This document shows positions 8,231 to 17,673 of a stretch of 64,000 nucleotides of DNA, one piece after another. Each line of letters begins with the position of its first letter. The first letter of the stretch is position 1. The notes under the pieces are model-generated. The model worked only from the letters and a program-made list of their open reading frames with translations, had not been told where the DNA came from and searched no databases. The position numbers and the translations under genes were made by a program. Source of the DNA: CAZOZZ01 sp965262425 (GTDB lineage: Bacteria > Acidobacteriota > Terriglobia > 20CM-2-55-15); the NCBI GenBank assembly GCA_965262425.1, contig OZ253536.1, positions 1,736,001 to 1,800,000 of the forward strand, read 5' to 3'.

Positions 8231-10504
8231 ATGTTTGTTCGGTTCTGGGGCACACGTGGATCCATACCCACCCCGGGCGAGGGGACCGCGCGATACGGTG
8301 GCAACACCTCGTGCGTCGAGCTTCGGAGTGACGACGGGAACCTGTTCGTCTTCGATTGCGGTACGGGCATTCGGCAACTTGGCATGTCGCTGCTGGGCCG
8401 CACGCCGGCACCTCCACGAATTCACATTCTGATCGGCCACACGCACTGGGATCACATCCAGGGATTCCCCTTTTTCACGCCGGTTTTTCTTCCAGGCACG
8501 GAAATCAACATCTATGCCCCGCTCGGGTTCCAGAGGAGCCTTGAGGAAGCGATGTCGGGACAGATGCAGTACTCCTATTTCCCGGTGAAGCTCGAGGATC
8601 TGTCGAGCCGGATCCATTACACGGAACTGGATGAAGGTTTCTTCCGAATCGATGACTGCCTGGTGGAAACGCAATACCTGAACCACACCGCACCGACTAT
8701 CGCCTATCGGCTCACTGAAGGAGCTACCAGCGTCGCATACGTGACCGACCACGAACCGTTCTGGAAGTCTTCCGGAGCGGATTTCGAACACCCGGGAGAT
8801 CAACGACACATAGAGTTCATTCGGGATGCCGACCTGGTCATTCATGATGCGCAGTACAGTGAAGAGGAGTACCGGACGAAAGTCGGCTGGGGACACAGCC
8901 CGGTGAGCTACGTCATGGACGTGGCGGTTTCAGCGAATGTGCGGCAACTGGCTCTGTTCCACCACGACCCGACTCATGACGATGACTGGATCGATGAGAT
9001 GCAGAGTGCCTTTCGCGCCGAACTGGCGGAGCGTAACTCGTCGATGAAAACCTTCGCGGCGGCCGAGGGGATGGAACTCACGGTCGAGGGGCAGGGATCG
9101 CAGCACGCCATTGCCGGCGACTCGGCACTGCGTCAGCGATCCATCCTCGGTGGGCGTGTGCTGGTCATCAGCCCGAACGAGCATGACTTCACCCTTATCG
9201 AACACATGCTCATCGAGGATGGATTGATCCTCATGCCCATTGCCGACCCGGAGGGTGTTGAGAAGAGGGCGGCGGAATTCTCTCCTGATCTGGTCATCCT
9301 CGACTCGTCCCTGAGCGTGACAAACGGACGGCAGGTGGTCCAGCAACTGCGCGACGCAACGGGTGAGCCGGCATTGCCAATCGTCCTCCTGACCGACGGT
9401 CGCCACGAGATTCCGGACGGCGAAGCGGCCCAGGGGGAGGCGACCGATTACCTGGAACGCCCGTTCAGTCCCCCGATGCTCCGGTCGCGCGTCCGCGCCT
9501 GGCTGGCGCGTACACTCTCCGCCAAAGTCGAACAGAAACAAGCCAGAGTCGAGCCCGTCGAAACAGACGAAAGGTTCGACGGCACCATGGGACCCTCCGA
9601 TGCCAGGCACGCAGAGGCACTGTCGAAGACTAAGCTTTTCCGGCACCTGGAAACGGACAAGCTCCAGGGACTGGTGACCAACGCGAGCGAGCAGGTGTTT
9701 CCGCCGGGGTTTTCGATCCTACGTGAGGGAGAGACCGGGACGAGCGTGTACATCATCCTCTCTGGCAGGGTCCGCGTCATGGAGACCGTACCCGACGGGC
9801 CCACCGACATGTTTCTCGGGGAGATGGGGCCTGGAGAACTTTTTGGAGAAGTGGGGTTTCTCCGCGAAACCCCACGCTCGGCAACGGTTCTGACGCTCGA
9901 ACGGACCCGCTGCCTGGTGTTGTCACAAGAAGAATTTCTCGAGACCCTCAACTCTTCACCGGCCTTGTGCATCGCCCTGCTTCGCGTCATGGCGGGACGC
10001 CTGGCCGATGCCGACCGGCTCCTGGCTCGATACGCGCCGGATCCCTTGACGGGCCTGCCCGGCCGGCGTGCTTTCCATGATCTCTATTTCAGGTTGGCTG
10101 CGGGGGCCAGGCAACGGGACAACAGCGTCATACTGATCCTCATGGATGTTCAGAACCTTCGTTCGATCAACACCGAGTTCGGATACGCAATTGGTGACGA
10201 CGTCCTGAAAACGATGGCGGAGTCACTAATGGAATCCTCCAGAGCCACCGACCTGGTGGCGCGCTACGGAAGCGACGAATTTGCTATCTTGCTCATCGAT
10301 GCCGAAGCGTCCGACCGCGACGTCATCGTAGAACGCGTCAATGAGAAGCTCGGGCAATTGGTGACGCGCCGATCTCTGCCGGTGGCCGTCCACTACGACA
10401 TTGGAATGGCGGTAGCGGATGAGGCGCCCGAAAGCGTCGAGGTCCTGCTGCGAGCGGCGGATCGTGAGATCCAGAAGATGAAGAAGTCCAAGACCGCCGG
10501 TTGA
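8231..10504 (+). CDS. Metallo-beta-lactamase / receiver-like / cNMP-binding / GGDEF fusion protein
   Basis: A 757-residue soluble protein with four domains. Residues 1-285 are a metallo-beta-lactamase fold with the metal motif HTHWDH (69-74) and an N-terminal FWGTRGSIPTPG typical of phosphodiesterase/RNase Z-like members. Residues about 300-420 resemble a response-regulator receiver: the acceptor Asp in LVILDSS is present, but the usual acidic pair after the first strand is replaced (LVISPNE). Residues about 465-580 are a cyclic-nucleotide-binding domain with FGEVGFLRETPRSAT as the phosphate-binding loop. Residues 600-757 are a GGDEF domain whose signature is GSDEF (680-684), so diguanylate cyclase activity is uncertain. 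The combination suggests a cyclic-nucleotide sensor and effector. The RBS GAAAGGA precedes the ATG. Confidence 0.85.
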   Translation: MFVRFWGTRGSIPTPGEGTARYGGNTSCVELRSDDGNLFVFDCGTGIRQLGMSLLGRTPAPPRIHILIGHTHWDHIQGFPFFTPVFLPGTEINIYAPLGFQRSLEEAMSGQMQYSYFPVKLEDLSSRIHYTELDEGFFRIDDCLVETQYLNHTAPTIAYRLTEGATSVAYVTDHEPFWKSSGADFEHPGDQRHIEFIRDADLVIHDAQYSEEEYRTKVGWGHSPVSYVMDVAVSANVRQLALFHHDPTHDDDWIDEMQSAFRAELAERNSSMKTFAAAEGMELTVEGQGSQHAIAGDSALRQRSILGGRVLVISPNEHDFTLIEHMLIEDGLILMPIADPEGVEKRAAEFSPDLVILDSSLSVTNGRQVVQQLRDATGEPALPIVLLTDGRHEIPDGEAAQGEATDYLERPFSPPMLRSRVRAWLARTLSAKVEQKQARVEPVETDERFDGTMGPSDARHAEALSKTKLFRHLETDKLQGLVTNASEQVFPPGFSILREGETGTSVYIILSGRVRVMETVPDGPTDMFLGEMGPGELFGEVGFLRETPRSATVLTLERTRCLVLSQEEFLETLNSSPALCIALLRVMAGRLADADRLLARYAPDPLTGLPGRRAFHDLYFRLAAGARQRDNSVILILMDVQNLRSINTEFGYAIGDDVLKTMAESLMESSRATDLVARYGSDEFAILLIDAEASDRDVIVERVNEKLGQLVTRRSLPVAVHYDIGMAVADEAPESVEVLLRAADREIQKMKKSKTAG

Positions 10505-10579
10505 CGCAGTCCTTCCGCCGGCCTCCTGAAGGGCAGGTGCCCGATGTGCGAGCACGCCTCGTGCACTATACTTAAAAGC

Positions 10580-11539
10580 ATGAGCTCCACAACGAGTCTC
10601 TTTACCGAATATGAAGCCGGCGTCCTGACCGAGATCGCGACACACCAGGTCCGCCCGAACGCAGTTGAAAGGCTACTGGAAGGACTTGGACGGCCGGTAG
10701 GAAGCCTGCTCAAGGCCGGACGGGAATCGAACAACCGGCTGATCCGGAGTGTGTCCGATCGCGTCGAGGGGCTGATTGAGGAAAGCATCGTCGGAACGAT
10801 CAAGATCGGCCGGCGTTTGACGGCCGAGGAGCCCGTTGTCGCGGCCTTCCGGCGACGGGGCTATGAACTCGAGGACATTTCCGGCGCCCGGAGGCTCCCC
10901 CTCGAAGACCTGGATCGCGTTGCGGATTCGTTCCATTTCGGCAGTGCCTTCATCCTCGGAACAGAAGGCGCCGCGCTGGGAGCCGCTACGACGATCGCAT
11001 ATTCACTGCCGGGCACACAGGTGCTCGTCCCCTCCCTGATCTTCGCCGACGTTTCGTCGTCCCTGACCCTCTTATCCCGCCATGCGAGCAAGATCGGAGG
11101 TGCGTACGGATTTTCTCCCTCGGTTCCGGAAACCCTGCCTCACATCGTGGCCGCGATGGCGCCCCCGACCCGGACCAACGATGAAGGCTATCTGGCATTG
11201 AAGACCGTCGTCGCCGGTTCGATCCGGGAGGCGAGCCAGTTTCTCTCACGCTCCGGAGTCGTCGCGATGGACAAGCAGATTCTGGAGCGGGAAGCGCCCC
11301 AACTGATCCGCCTCATCGCGTATGTCGCCGAGCGTCTTGGCGTCGTCGTAACCCAGAAGAATCTGAGCATTCTCGTGCCTGTCGCCGGCGCCGTTCTTAA
11401 CGCCAGCTTTAACGTGGCATTCCAGCAGGTGGGCCACCTGACCGCAAAGGATTACTTTCGAACGCTGATTCTCGATGAGCGATATGGATCGGGTATCGTG
11501 GAAGATGCCCTTCAGCAGGAACGTTCCCGTTTGAAGTGA
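10580..11539 (+). CDS. EcsC-like protein
   Basis: About 319 residues from the ATG at 10580 (start MSSTTSLF). The C-terminal half carries the EcsC-type pattern LVPVAGAVLNASFNVAFQQVG followed by an AKDYFRTLILDERYG end; the middle contains small-residue-rich segments (GTEGAALGAATTIAY) that could associate with membrane. EcsC in Bacillus is the third gene of an ABC transporter locus, but most homologues stand alone and their role is unknown. It follows the GGDEF fusion gene by about 75 bases on the same strand and may share its transcript. A family D repeat begins five bases after the stop. Confidence 0.7.
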   Translation: MSSTTSLFTEYEAGVLTEIATHQVRPNAVERLLEGLGRPVGSLLKAGRESNNRLIRSVSDRVEGLIEESIVGTIKIGRRLTAEEPVVAAFRRRGYELEDISGARRLPLEDLDRVADSFHFGSAFILGTEGAALGAATTIAYSLPGTQVLVPSLIFADVSSSLTLLSRHASKIGGAYGFSPSVPETLPHIVAAMAPPTRTNDEGYLALKTVVAGSIREASQFLSRSGVVAMDKQILEREAPQLIRLIAYVAERLGVVVTQKNLSILVPVAGAVLNASFNVAFQQVGHLTAKDYFRTLILDERYGSGIVEDALQQERSRLK

Positions 11540-11543
11540 TCTA

Positions 11544-11805
11544 GGAGCCCGTGGTGGAAGTCTGTAGGGTCGGCGTTACGAGCGCCATGGGGCTAGATGC
11601 AATGCGCCACGACGACGTCGATGCTCTTCATCGCGCATCTCGCCGCAGCTGTCCCCATGCCGTCGTAACCCGAAGGGCGCAGGGGTCTTCGGGCCACAGG
11701 CTTTGTCATTCGTCGGTCACGATGACTAAGCATCGTTCCGCTCCTCATTTCGCGCCTGAGACACGAATACCTCTGCGCGCGACCCTACAGACTTCCACCA
11801 CGGGC
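11544..11805. repeat. Family D MITE-like element, copy 1
   Basis: A 262-bp non-coding element with TA on both sides. The ends are inverted repeats containing GCCCGTGGTGGAAGTCTGTA, extending into AGGGTCG. Further copies are at 24785-26206 (split by IS630), 36519-36798 and 60823-61006. An internal pair, GTTACGAGCGCCATGGGG and its inverse near 11655, makes a second, inner stem. Confidence 0.85.
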
Positions 11806-11918
11806 TAGCGGCAGATTCCTGCCCTCACCCCGGACCACTGACACCAACTTTCCCCGTTCACATCCAACGAACTTCGACTATCCTATTGGCCTTGAGCGGG
11901 CCCTTAGGAGGAGTGTCG

Positions 11919-13859
11919 ATGCCGAATCCGTCCGATCGAGTGGAGCACAAGCCCTATGTTCCCGCCTCGACCGTGCTGCCCGAAATTACCGTCAAGTCGA
12001 TCGGCCTGAGCATCGTGCTGGCAGTCGTCCTGGGTGGCGCCAACGCGTACCTGGGGTTGTTTGCGGGAATGACGGTGTCGGCATCGATTCCGGCTGCCGT
12101 CATTTCAATGGCCATCCTCCGGCTTTTCAAAACATCGAACATTCTGGAGAACAACATCGTCCAGACCGCGGCATCGGCCGGTGAGAGCGTCTCGGCGGGA
12201 GTCATTTTCACGATACCGGCGCTGGTCATCCTGGGTACCTGGAGCGGGTTCAATTACTGGGAGACCACGATGATCGCCGGGTTTGGGGGCCTCCTGGGAG
12301 TCCTCTTCACGATACCTCTCCGGCGTGCGCTCGTGATCGAAAACCCCCTCCAGTTTCCCGAGGGAGTCGCTACCGCCGAAGTCCTGAAGGTCGGAGAGTC
12401 CGGTGGATCGGGGATCCGTTACATTGTCTCCTCCGCCTTGATTGGAGCGATCTTCAAGCTCGGAGAGACGGGCTTTCGCCTCTGGGGTGGAGTCGTCGAG
12501 ATGGCCACCTACGCGGGCGGTACGATCGCCTATGTGGGGAGCAATCTCTCCCCAGCCCTCATCGGAGTTGGATACATCGTCGGCTTGAACATCGCTGTCC
12601 TGGTGTTCATCGGTGGAGCATTGAACTGGTTCGTGGCAATCCCGATCGTGGCGGCCATCCAGGGGATCTCTCTCGACCAGCCGGCGGTCGAGGCTGCCGG
12701 AACGATCTGGTCAACCCAGACGCGTTACCTGGGTGTTGGCGCGATGGTGATTGGAGGATTGTGGGCGCTGATCCGATTACGTTCCAGTCTGGTTCAGGGA
12801 ATCCGCTCTGGAGCAGAAGCGTACCGGAGGTCGCGCGAAGGCGGTTTGAGACGCACGCTCCGAACGGAACGAGACGTACCGATGCAGTGGATTGGTGGTG
12901 CTCTGGCCCTGTCGGTGATACCGCTCTACTTCATATTCGAGCACATCACCGGACGTCCCTGGATTTCCGCCATCATGGCTGTCATCATGCTCGTAGCCGG
13001 TTTCCTTTTTTCCGCCGTTGCCGCTTACATGGCCGGACTGGTCGGATCGTCAAACAATCCGATTTCGGGCGTGACGATCGCGACGATCCTCAGCTCCGCT
13101 TTGCTGCTCCTGGTCTTTCTGGGGGCGGACAGCCCGATCGGTCCAGCGTCGGCGATTCTGATCGGATCGGTCGTCTGTTGTGCCGCTGCGATGGCCGGAG
13201 ACAACCTGCAGGATCTGAAGGCCGGGTACATCGTGGGAGCCACGCCCTATAAACAGCAGATCGTTCAGGGCATCGGCGTTATTTCAGCCGCCCTGGTCAT
13301 CGCGCCGACGTTGTCGTTGCTCATGGAGGCCTATGGCATCGGTGTGCCGACCGAAGCACACCCGAACCCTCTCGCCGCGCCCCAGGCCACACTGATGGCG
13401 TCGGTAGCCCGGGGGGTGTTCGAGGGAGGCCTGCCGATAGAAATGGTGGGAATCGGCATGGCCATCGCCGTCGCAGTGATCGGGCTGGACCTGTACCTTG
13501 AGAGTCGCCAGAGCCAGTTCCGAACGCCGGTCCTGGCGTTAGCTGTCGGGATTTACCTCCCCCTGGAATTGTCGGTTCCGATCTTCATAGGTGGTCTGAT
13601 CGCGCACACCGTGCGCCGGCAGTCGGTTCAGGCCGCCAGCACGGGAGAATCGGTCGGAGACAACGGGCTGCTGTTTGCGGCGGGCCTTATCACCGGTGAA
13701 GCACTGGTTGGCATCGGTATGGCGATACCGATCGTGGTCTACGGTCGTGCCGACATCCTGGCCTTCTGGGGCGTCTACGATGGAAACTTGCCGGGCATCG
13801 CGCTGCTCGCTCTGGTTGCCTTCCTGCTGTATCGAGCCGGTGTTGCGCGAAGCGAGTGA
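11919..13859 (+). CDS. OPT family oligopeptide/metal-chelate transporter
   Basis: About 646 residues from the ATG at 11919, which has a strong AGGAGG seven bases upstream. The protein is almost entirely hydrophobic, with about 14-16 transmembrane segments, and carries the OPT signatures: an early NAYLGLFAGMTVSASIPAAV, ENNIVQTAASAGESVSAGV, and a late AGDNLQDLKAGYIVGATP. OPT proteins import small peptides, or metal chelates in some branches, by proton coupling; the substrate cannot be told from sequence. It is a single gene with a family D repeat upstream and a family E repeat downstream. Length is in the normal bacterial range. Confidence 0.9.
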   Translation: MPNPSDRVEHKPYVPASTVLPEITVKSIGLSIVLAVVLGGANAYLGLFAGMTVSASIPAAVISMAILRLFKTSNILENNIVQTAASAGESVSAGVIFTIPALVILGTWSGFNYWETTMIAGFGGLLGVLFTIPLRRALVIENPLQFPEGVATAEVLKVGESGGSGIRYIVSSALIGAIFKLGETGFRLWGGVVEMATYAGGTIAYVGSNLSPALIGVGYIVGLNIAVLVFIGGALNWFVAIPIVAAIQGISLDQPAVEAAGTIWSTQTRYLGVGAMVIGGLWALIRLRSSLVQGIRSGAEAYRRSREGGLRRTLRTERDVPMQWIGGALALSVIPLYFIFEHITGRPWISAIMAVIMLVAGFLFSAVAAYMAGLVGSSNNPISGVTIATILSSALLLLVFLGADSPIGPASAILIGSVVCCAAAMAGDNLQDLKAGYIVGATPYKQQIVQGIGVISAALVIAPTLSLLMEAYGIGVPTEAHPNPLAAPQATLMASVARGVFEGGLPIEMVGIGMAIAVAVIGLDLYLESRQSQFRTPVLALAVGIYLPLELSVPIFIGGLIAHTVRRQSVQAASTGESVGDNGLLFAAGLITGEALVGIGMAIPIVVYGRADILAFWGVYDGNLPGIALLALVAFLLYRAGVARSE

Positions 13860-13887
13860 CGGTGGAGCCGCCACGTTTCCATTAGCA

Positions 13888-14047
13888 TGTCGGGGCGTCC
13901 CCCGTGGGCGCTCGCGGGTTTGCGACCAAACCCCGCGTCTTTGAGGCAGGCCTATTGAAGAGAGATTCGAATAGTTCGTCGGGCGGCGAGGGCCTTGACC
14001 GGGACGTTTCTCGGTCCCGCGGGTGGCCAGGGACGGCCACCCCGACA
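13888..14047. repeat. Family E inverted-repeat element, copy 1
   Basis: A 160-bp element with TGTCGGGG at one end and its inverse at the other. One end carries a near-perfect hairpin, GGTGGCCAGGGACGGCCACC. Related sequences are at 33633-33745 (full) and 58834-58863 (hairpin only). It lies between the convergent ends of the OPT gene and dapD, so it could act as a bidirectional terminator. Confidence 0.7.
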
Positions 14048-14072
14048 CAGGTGCCTGCTCCTTTTTCTCAGG

Positions 14073-14900
14073 TCAACGCAGGGCTTCTTCGAGGAGGACG
14101 GAGGCGTCCGTTTTTTCGTCCCGATACTTCACAATAACAGGCGCGTAGAGGCTCAGACCGTGCCCTTCGGCAAACGTGCCTCCGGCGGGTCTCGAACCGG
14201 GAACGACGACCGCTCCAGCGGGAATGGTGAGCGGGCGATCGCCGGACTTCCGATAGATCTTCTCACGGACCGTGTCATAGACGGCGACCGCACCGGTCAG
14301 CAGGACGCCGGGAGCGAGGACGGCACGTTCGGAAACAATGACACCTTCGTATACGCCACAATTGCCGCCGACAAACACATCGTCCTCGACGATCACCGGA
14401 AGAGCGCCAGGGGGCTCGAGGACACCGCCGATCTGCGCCGCTGCGGATAAGTGCACCCGCTTGCCCACCTGGGCGCAGGAACCGACCAGCGCGTGGGAGT
14501 CGATCATCGTTCCATCGTCGACCCAGGCCCCGATATTGATGAACATCGGGGGCATGCAAATCACGTCGGACCCCACATAGGCACCGTCCCGGATGCTGGA
14601 CCCACCAGGAACGACACGAAGATTGCCACTGGCCTTGCCGCGCATCGGCAGGGTGTCTTTGTCACGAAAGTAAAAGTCGTCGGAAAGGGGACGGTCGCGG
14701 CTCTCTCCCAGTCGGAACGCCAGAAGGATTCCCTGTTTCACCCATGCGTTCGCCTGCCAGATGCCATCGATCCGTTCGGCGGCGCGATGTTCGCCGCGGT
14801 TGAGACCGTCACGAAACCGACGCACCAGATCCAGCCCATCCCGTCGCGCTTCTTCGACGGGAACAGTCAGCAGACGGGCAATCTCATTTTGCATTTCCAT
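14073..14900 (-). CDS. dapD: 2,3,4,5-tetrahydropyridine-2,6-dicarboxylate N-succinyltransferase
   Basis: A 275-residue left-handed beta-helix acyltransferase that adds succinyl from succinyl-CoA to tetrahydrodipicolinate in the succinylase branch of diaminopimelate/lysine synthesis. Visible features are hexapeptide-repeat segments (GSSIRDGAYVGSDVICMPP, then MFINIGAWVDDGTMIDSHALVG) and the VIVEDDVFVGGNCGVYEGV stretch characteristic of DapD. The start at 14900 overlaps the end of dapA by 17 bases, so translation is coupled. It is the last gene of the operon M20-dapB-dapA-dapD. An alternative Met two codons downstream would change little. Confidence 0.93.
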   Translation of the reverse strand: MEMQNEIARLLTVPVEEARRDGLDLVRRFRDGLNRGEHRAAERIDGIWQANAWVKQGILLAFRLGESRDRPLSDDFYFRDKDTLPMRGKASGNLRVVPGGSSIRDGAYVGSDVICMPPMFINIGAWVDDGTMIDSHALVGSCAQVGKRVHLSAAAQIGGVLEPPGALPVIVEDDVFVGGNCGVYEGVIVSERAVLAPGVLLTGAVAVYDTVREKIYRKSGDRPLTIPAGAVVVPGSRPAGGTFAEGHGLSLYAPVIVKYRDEKTDASVLLEEALR

Positions 14901-15804
14901 GACCGACCCCCGCTGGCACGAGGAGTCCCATGTCGTGGGCGATCCCTCGCAGTGTTTCCCGGTTGTCGGAAGAGGGAGGCACCAGTGGAAGCCGATAGTT
15001 CTCATCGATGAGCCCCATCATCGCCAGGACGGTCTTAACCGGAATCGGATTGGTCTCGATAAAATTCGCATTCATCAGTGGCAGGATCTGGTAATGCAGT
15101 TCCCTGGCCCGATCCCATCGACCTACCATCGCGGCATCGACCATTTCCCGCATCGTCCGGGGAACTTCGTTGGCCACAACCGACACGACACCATCCCCGC
15201 CCAGAGCGATGACCGCCAACGCGGCCCAATCGTCACCGGAAAGCACATGGAAACCCTCGGGACGGTTGCGGATGATCTCCATCACCTGGCCGAAATCTCC
15301 CGAGGCCTCCTTTACCGCAACGATCCCCGGGACCTCTGCCAGACGCAGCATCGTCGAGGCTTCGATATTGCTGCCGGTGCGGCTTGGGACATTGTAGACG
15401 AGAAGGGGGATGTCGGCGGCTTCGGCGATGGCCTTGAAGTGCTCGAAAAAACCAGACTGCGTGGGCTTGTTGTAGTACGGACCCACCGAGAGGACCCCGT
15501 CCGCGCCCAGTTCCCCGGCCCGAACGGCGGCGCTGACGGCCCTCTCGGTCGAGTTATTCCCTGCGCCCACGATCACCGGCACGCGACCCTCTACCCGTTC
15601 GACAACGACGCTGAGAACCCGTTCGTACTCGACAGTTTCGAGCGTGGCACCTTCCCCGGTTGTCCCGCAAGGCAGGATCATGTCGATGCCGGCGTCAATC
15701 TGGAAATCAACTAACCGGACCAGGGATTTTTCATCGACCCGACCGTCCGGACCGAACGGGGTGACGATCGCCGTTCCTGTACCCTGGAATCCTTGCTTCG
15801 TCAT
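14884..15804 (-). CDS. dapA: 4-hydroxy-tetrahydrodipicolinate synthase
   Basis: A 306-residue TIM-barrel aldolase condensing pyruvate with aspartate semialdehyde. Seen directly: GTGTAIVTPF at the N-terminus, LPCGTTGEGATL (substrate-binding Thr pair), YYNKPTQSGFFEHF, VYNVPSRTG with the catalytic Tyr, and GIVAVKEASGD with the Schiff-base Lys. The length is normal (about 290-300 is usual). It sits between dapB (46 bases upstream) and dapD (overlapping) in the same direction. Confidence 0.96.
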   Translation of the reverse strand: MTKQGFQGTGTAIVTPFGPDGRVDEKSLVRLVDFQIDAGIDMILPCGTTGEGATLETVEYERVLSVVVERVEGRVPVIVGAGNNSTERAVSAAVRAGELGADGVLSVGPYYNKPTQSGFFEHFKAIAEAADIPLLVYNVPSRTGSNIEASTMLRLAEVPGIVAVKEASGDFGQVMEIIRNRPEGFHVLSGDDWAALAVIALGGDGVVSVVANEVPRTMREMVDAAMVGRWDRARELHYQILPLMNANFIETNPIPVKTVLAMMGLIDENYRLPLVPPSSDNRETLRGIAHDMGLLVPAGVGHGNAK

Positions 15805-15849
15805 TCTGATCTCCGGGTCGCTCGCTCCATCATCCTCGATCCGCTCCCT

Positions 15850-16560
15850 CTACAGGTCCACGTCCTCCATGGTGTAGACACCCTTCTTCCCGATCACCCA
15901 TCGAGCCGCCTTGAGCGCGCCGATCGCAAAGCCGGCCCGATTCTTCGAGGCATGACGTAGTTCGATGCTGTCGGCAGGAGAGTCGAAGCCGACCGTGTGA
16001 GAACCCGGCACGGTACCCGCGCGAAGAGAGGAGAGTTGCAGAGAATCGGGAGGAATGCCGCCTGCGGGGGGGCCGGTGTGAGTCTGTTTCTTGCGGTCCA
16101 CCTGTTCCAGCAGAATTTCTCCCAGGCGCAGCGCAGTCCCGCTGGGACTGTCCACCTTATCTCTGTTGTGATGCTCCTGAACGTAAACATCGTACTCCAG
16201 TGCTTCGTTCATCAGGACTCCCATCTGCTTCACAGCCCGGAAAAAGATGTTCATCCCAACGGAGAAATTGTGCGCGTACAGCATGGCGGAGTCCCCGAAC
16301 AAACCCCGAACCTGATCGAGGTGCTGGTACCATCCGGTCGTTCCCACAACGATATCGATTCCCGCTTCCGCAGCCAGCTCCATGTGCTCGATTACCGCTT
16401 CGGGTGTCGAAAAGTCGATACATATCTCGGCCCGGACCAGCGCCCTCTTACTGGCCGGGCTCGAAGAATCGAAGCAGGCGACAACGGTGTCACCCGACTC
16501 GCTCGCTGCCCGTTCCACCTCGCGGCCCATCTTTCCGAAGCCTATCAGAGCAATGTTCAT
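15850..16560 (-). CDS. dapB: 4-hydroxy-tetrahydrodipicolinate reductase
   Basis: A 236-residue NAD(P)H-dependent reductase acting directly after DapA. The N-terminus MNIALIGFGKMGREV is the nucleotide-binding glycine-rich loop; the catalytic motif EHHNRDKVDSPSGTALRLGE contains the family's His and Lys residues. DapB often has a GXGXXG loop; here it is GFGKMG, as in many short DapB proteins. The start at 16560 fits the conserved N-terminus. Cytoplasmic; third and fourth steps of the pathway are encoded just downstream. Confidence 0.94.
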   Translation of the reverse strand: MNIALIGFGKMGREVERAASESGDTVVACFDSSSPASKRALVRAEICIDFSTPEAVIEHMELAAEAGIDIVVGTTGWYQHLDQVRGLFGDSAMLYAHNFSVGMNIFFRAVKQMGVLMNEALEYDVYVQEHHNRDKVDSPSGTALRLGEILLEQVDRKKQTHTGPPAGGIPPDSLQLSSLRAGTVPGSHTVGFDSPADSIELRHASKNRAGFAIGALKAARWVIGKKGVYTMEDVDL

Positions 16561-16601
16561 CTTTGTAATGATGCGGCCATGTGTGTACCGCGGCAAATCG
16601 G

Positions 16602-17600
16602 CTACAACACTAGTTGACGTACGAGCCTGTCGTAAAGGTCAATCCCATCCAGCAAATCCTGTCTGTCGATTTTTTCGTTCACCGTGTGCGCGTCCAGTAT
16701 GGAGCCCGGACCGACCAGGATCGCTTTACCCAGATTCCCAAGATACGGGACGTCGCTTCCGAACGAAACAACGGTCTCGGCGAACCCCTTCTCCACGTGC
16801 ATGAACTGCGGGTCGGCCGCGCTGCGGATGTCGATTTCCGCTCGCCCGGCCACGACCGATCGAAATCGCCTCTCCGCGGCTTCCTTATCCTCGACCGTGC
16901 GCACCATGACCGAAGCCGTTGCTTCGGCGGCCAGTATATTGGCTCTTTCGCCAGCGCGTAACACACCAGCGTTGAACGTTCCGTCTCCCAGAGTCGGATC
17001 CACTCCCCAATCGGCGCCGATGCAATCGGCCAGCACATGAATCAAGGGATCGGTCGCAGCAACTCCCATTGACGGATAGCCGGAATGAGCCGCTTTCCCC
17101 ACAACTTTAAGGTCCGCCAGCAGCGTGCCTTTCTGCGCGCGCGCGAGTTTGTTTTCCGTCGGCTCCCCTACAATCACGTAGCGACTTCCCCACTCTCGGG
17201 TGTTGGCCGCCTTGGCTCCATCCCCTCCGGTTTCCTCACCGACCACAAAGAGGTAAGCGAAGTTCGAAATTCCATCCCTCCGCAGACGCTTGCCCGCTTC
17301 CAGCATCGCTGCGATGATTCCCTTCGTGTCGCAGGCACCGCGTCCATACAGAGACTTCTCATCTTCGGAAACGGGTAACTCGGGAGGCACCGTGTCGATG
17401 TGAGTACAGAAAACGATGTCCGGATTCCCTTCGAAGGCGAGCACATTCGACCGGTCGCCCGACACCGGCTGCGTCTCGACGCGATAACCGGCCGAATCCA
17501 GGAACGATGCCAGAAAGCGGCCCACCTCTCCCTCGTTACCGGTTACCGAAGGAATGGACATCAACCGTTTCGTCAACTCAAATGGGCTCATTTCATTCAT
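16602..17600 (-). CDS. M20 family deacylase, probable succinyl-diaminopimelate desuccinylase-like
   Basis: A 332-residue zinc-dependent amidohydrolase. Metal ligands are visible in FCTHIDTVPPE, the GRGACDTKG segment, VVGEETGGDG (catalytic Glu and metal Glu) and IVGEPTENK; the last His is in GPGSILDAHTVNEKID. Its position at the head of the dap operon argues for the DapE step (removing succinyl from N-succinyl-LL-diaminopimelate), but it is shorter than the usual DapE of about 375 residues and is also similar to ArgE/LysK deacetylases. No dapC aminotransferase gene is present nearby. Family certain, exact substrate inferred from context. Confidence 0.75.
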   Translation of the reverse strand: MNEMSPFELTKRLMSIPSVTGNEGEVGRFLASFLDSAGYRVETQPVSGDRSNVLAFEGNPDIVFCTHIDTVPPELPVSEDEKSLYGRGACDTKGIIAAMLEAGKRLRRDGISNFAYLFVVGEETGGDGAKAANTREWGSRYVIVGEPTENKLARAQKGTLLADLKVVGKAAHSGYPSMGVAATDPLIHVLADCIGADWGVDPTLGDGTFNAGVLRAGERANILAAEATASVMVRTVEDKEAAERRFRSVVAGRAEIDIRSAADPQFMHVEKGFAETVVSFGSDVPYLGNLGKAILVGPGSILDAHTVNEKIDRQDLLDGIDLYDRLVRQLVL

Positions 17601-17673
17601 CTGGCGTCCGCAAGCCTGCCGTTTCCAAGAATAGAAGGCTCATTATAGATCGGTATCGATTAAAATCTGAGCC

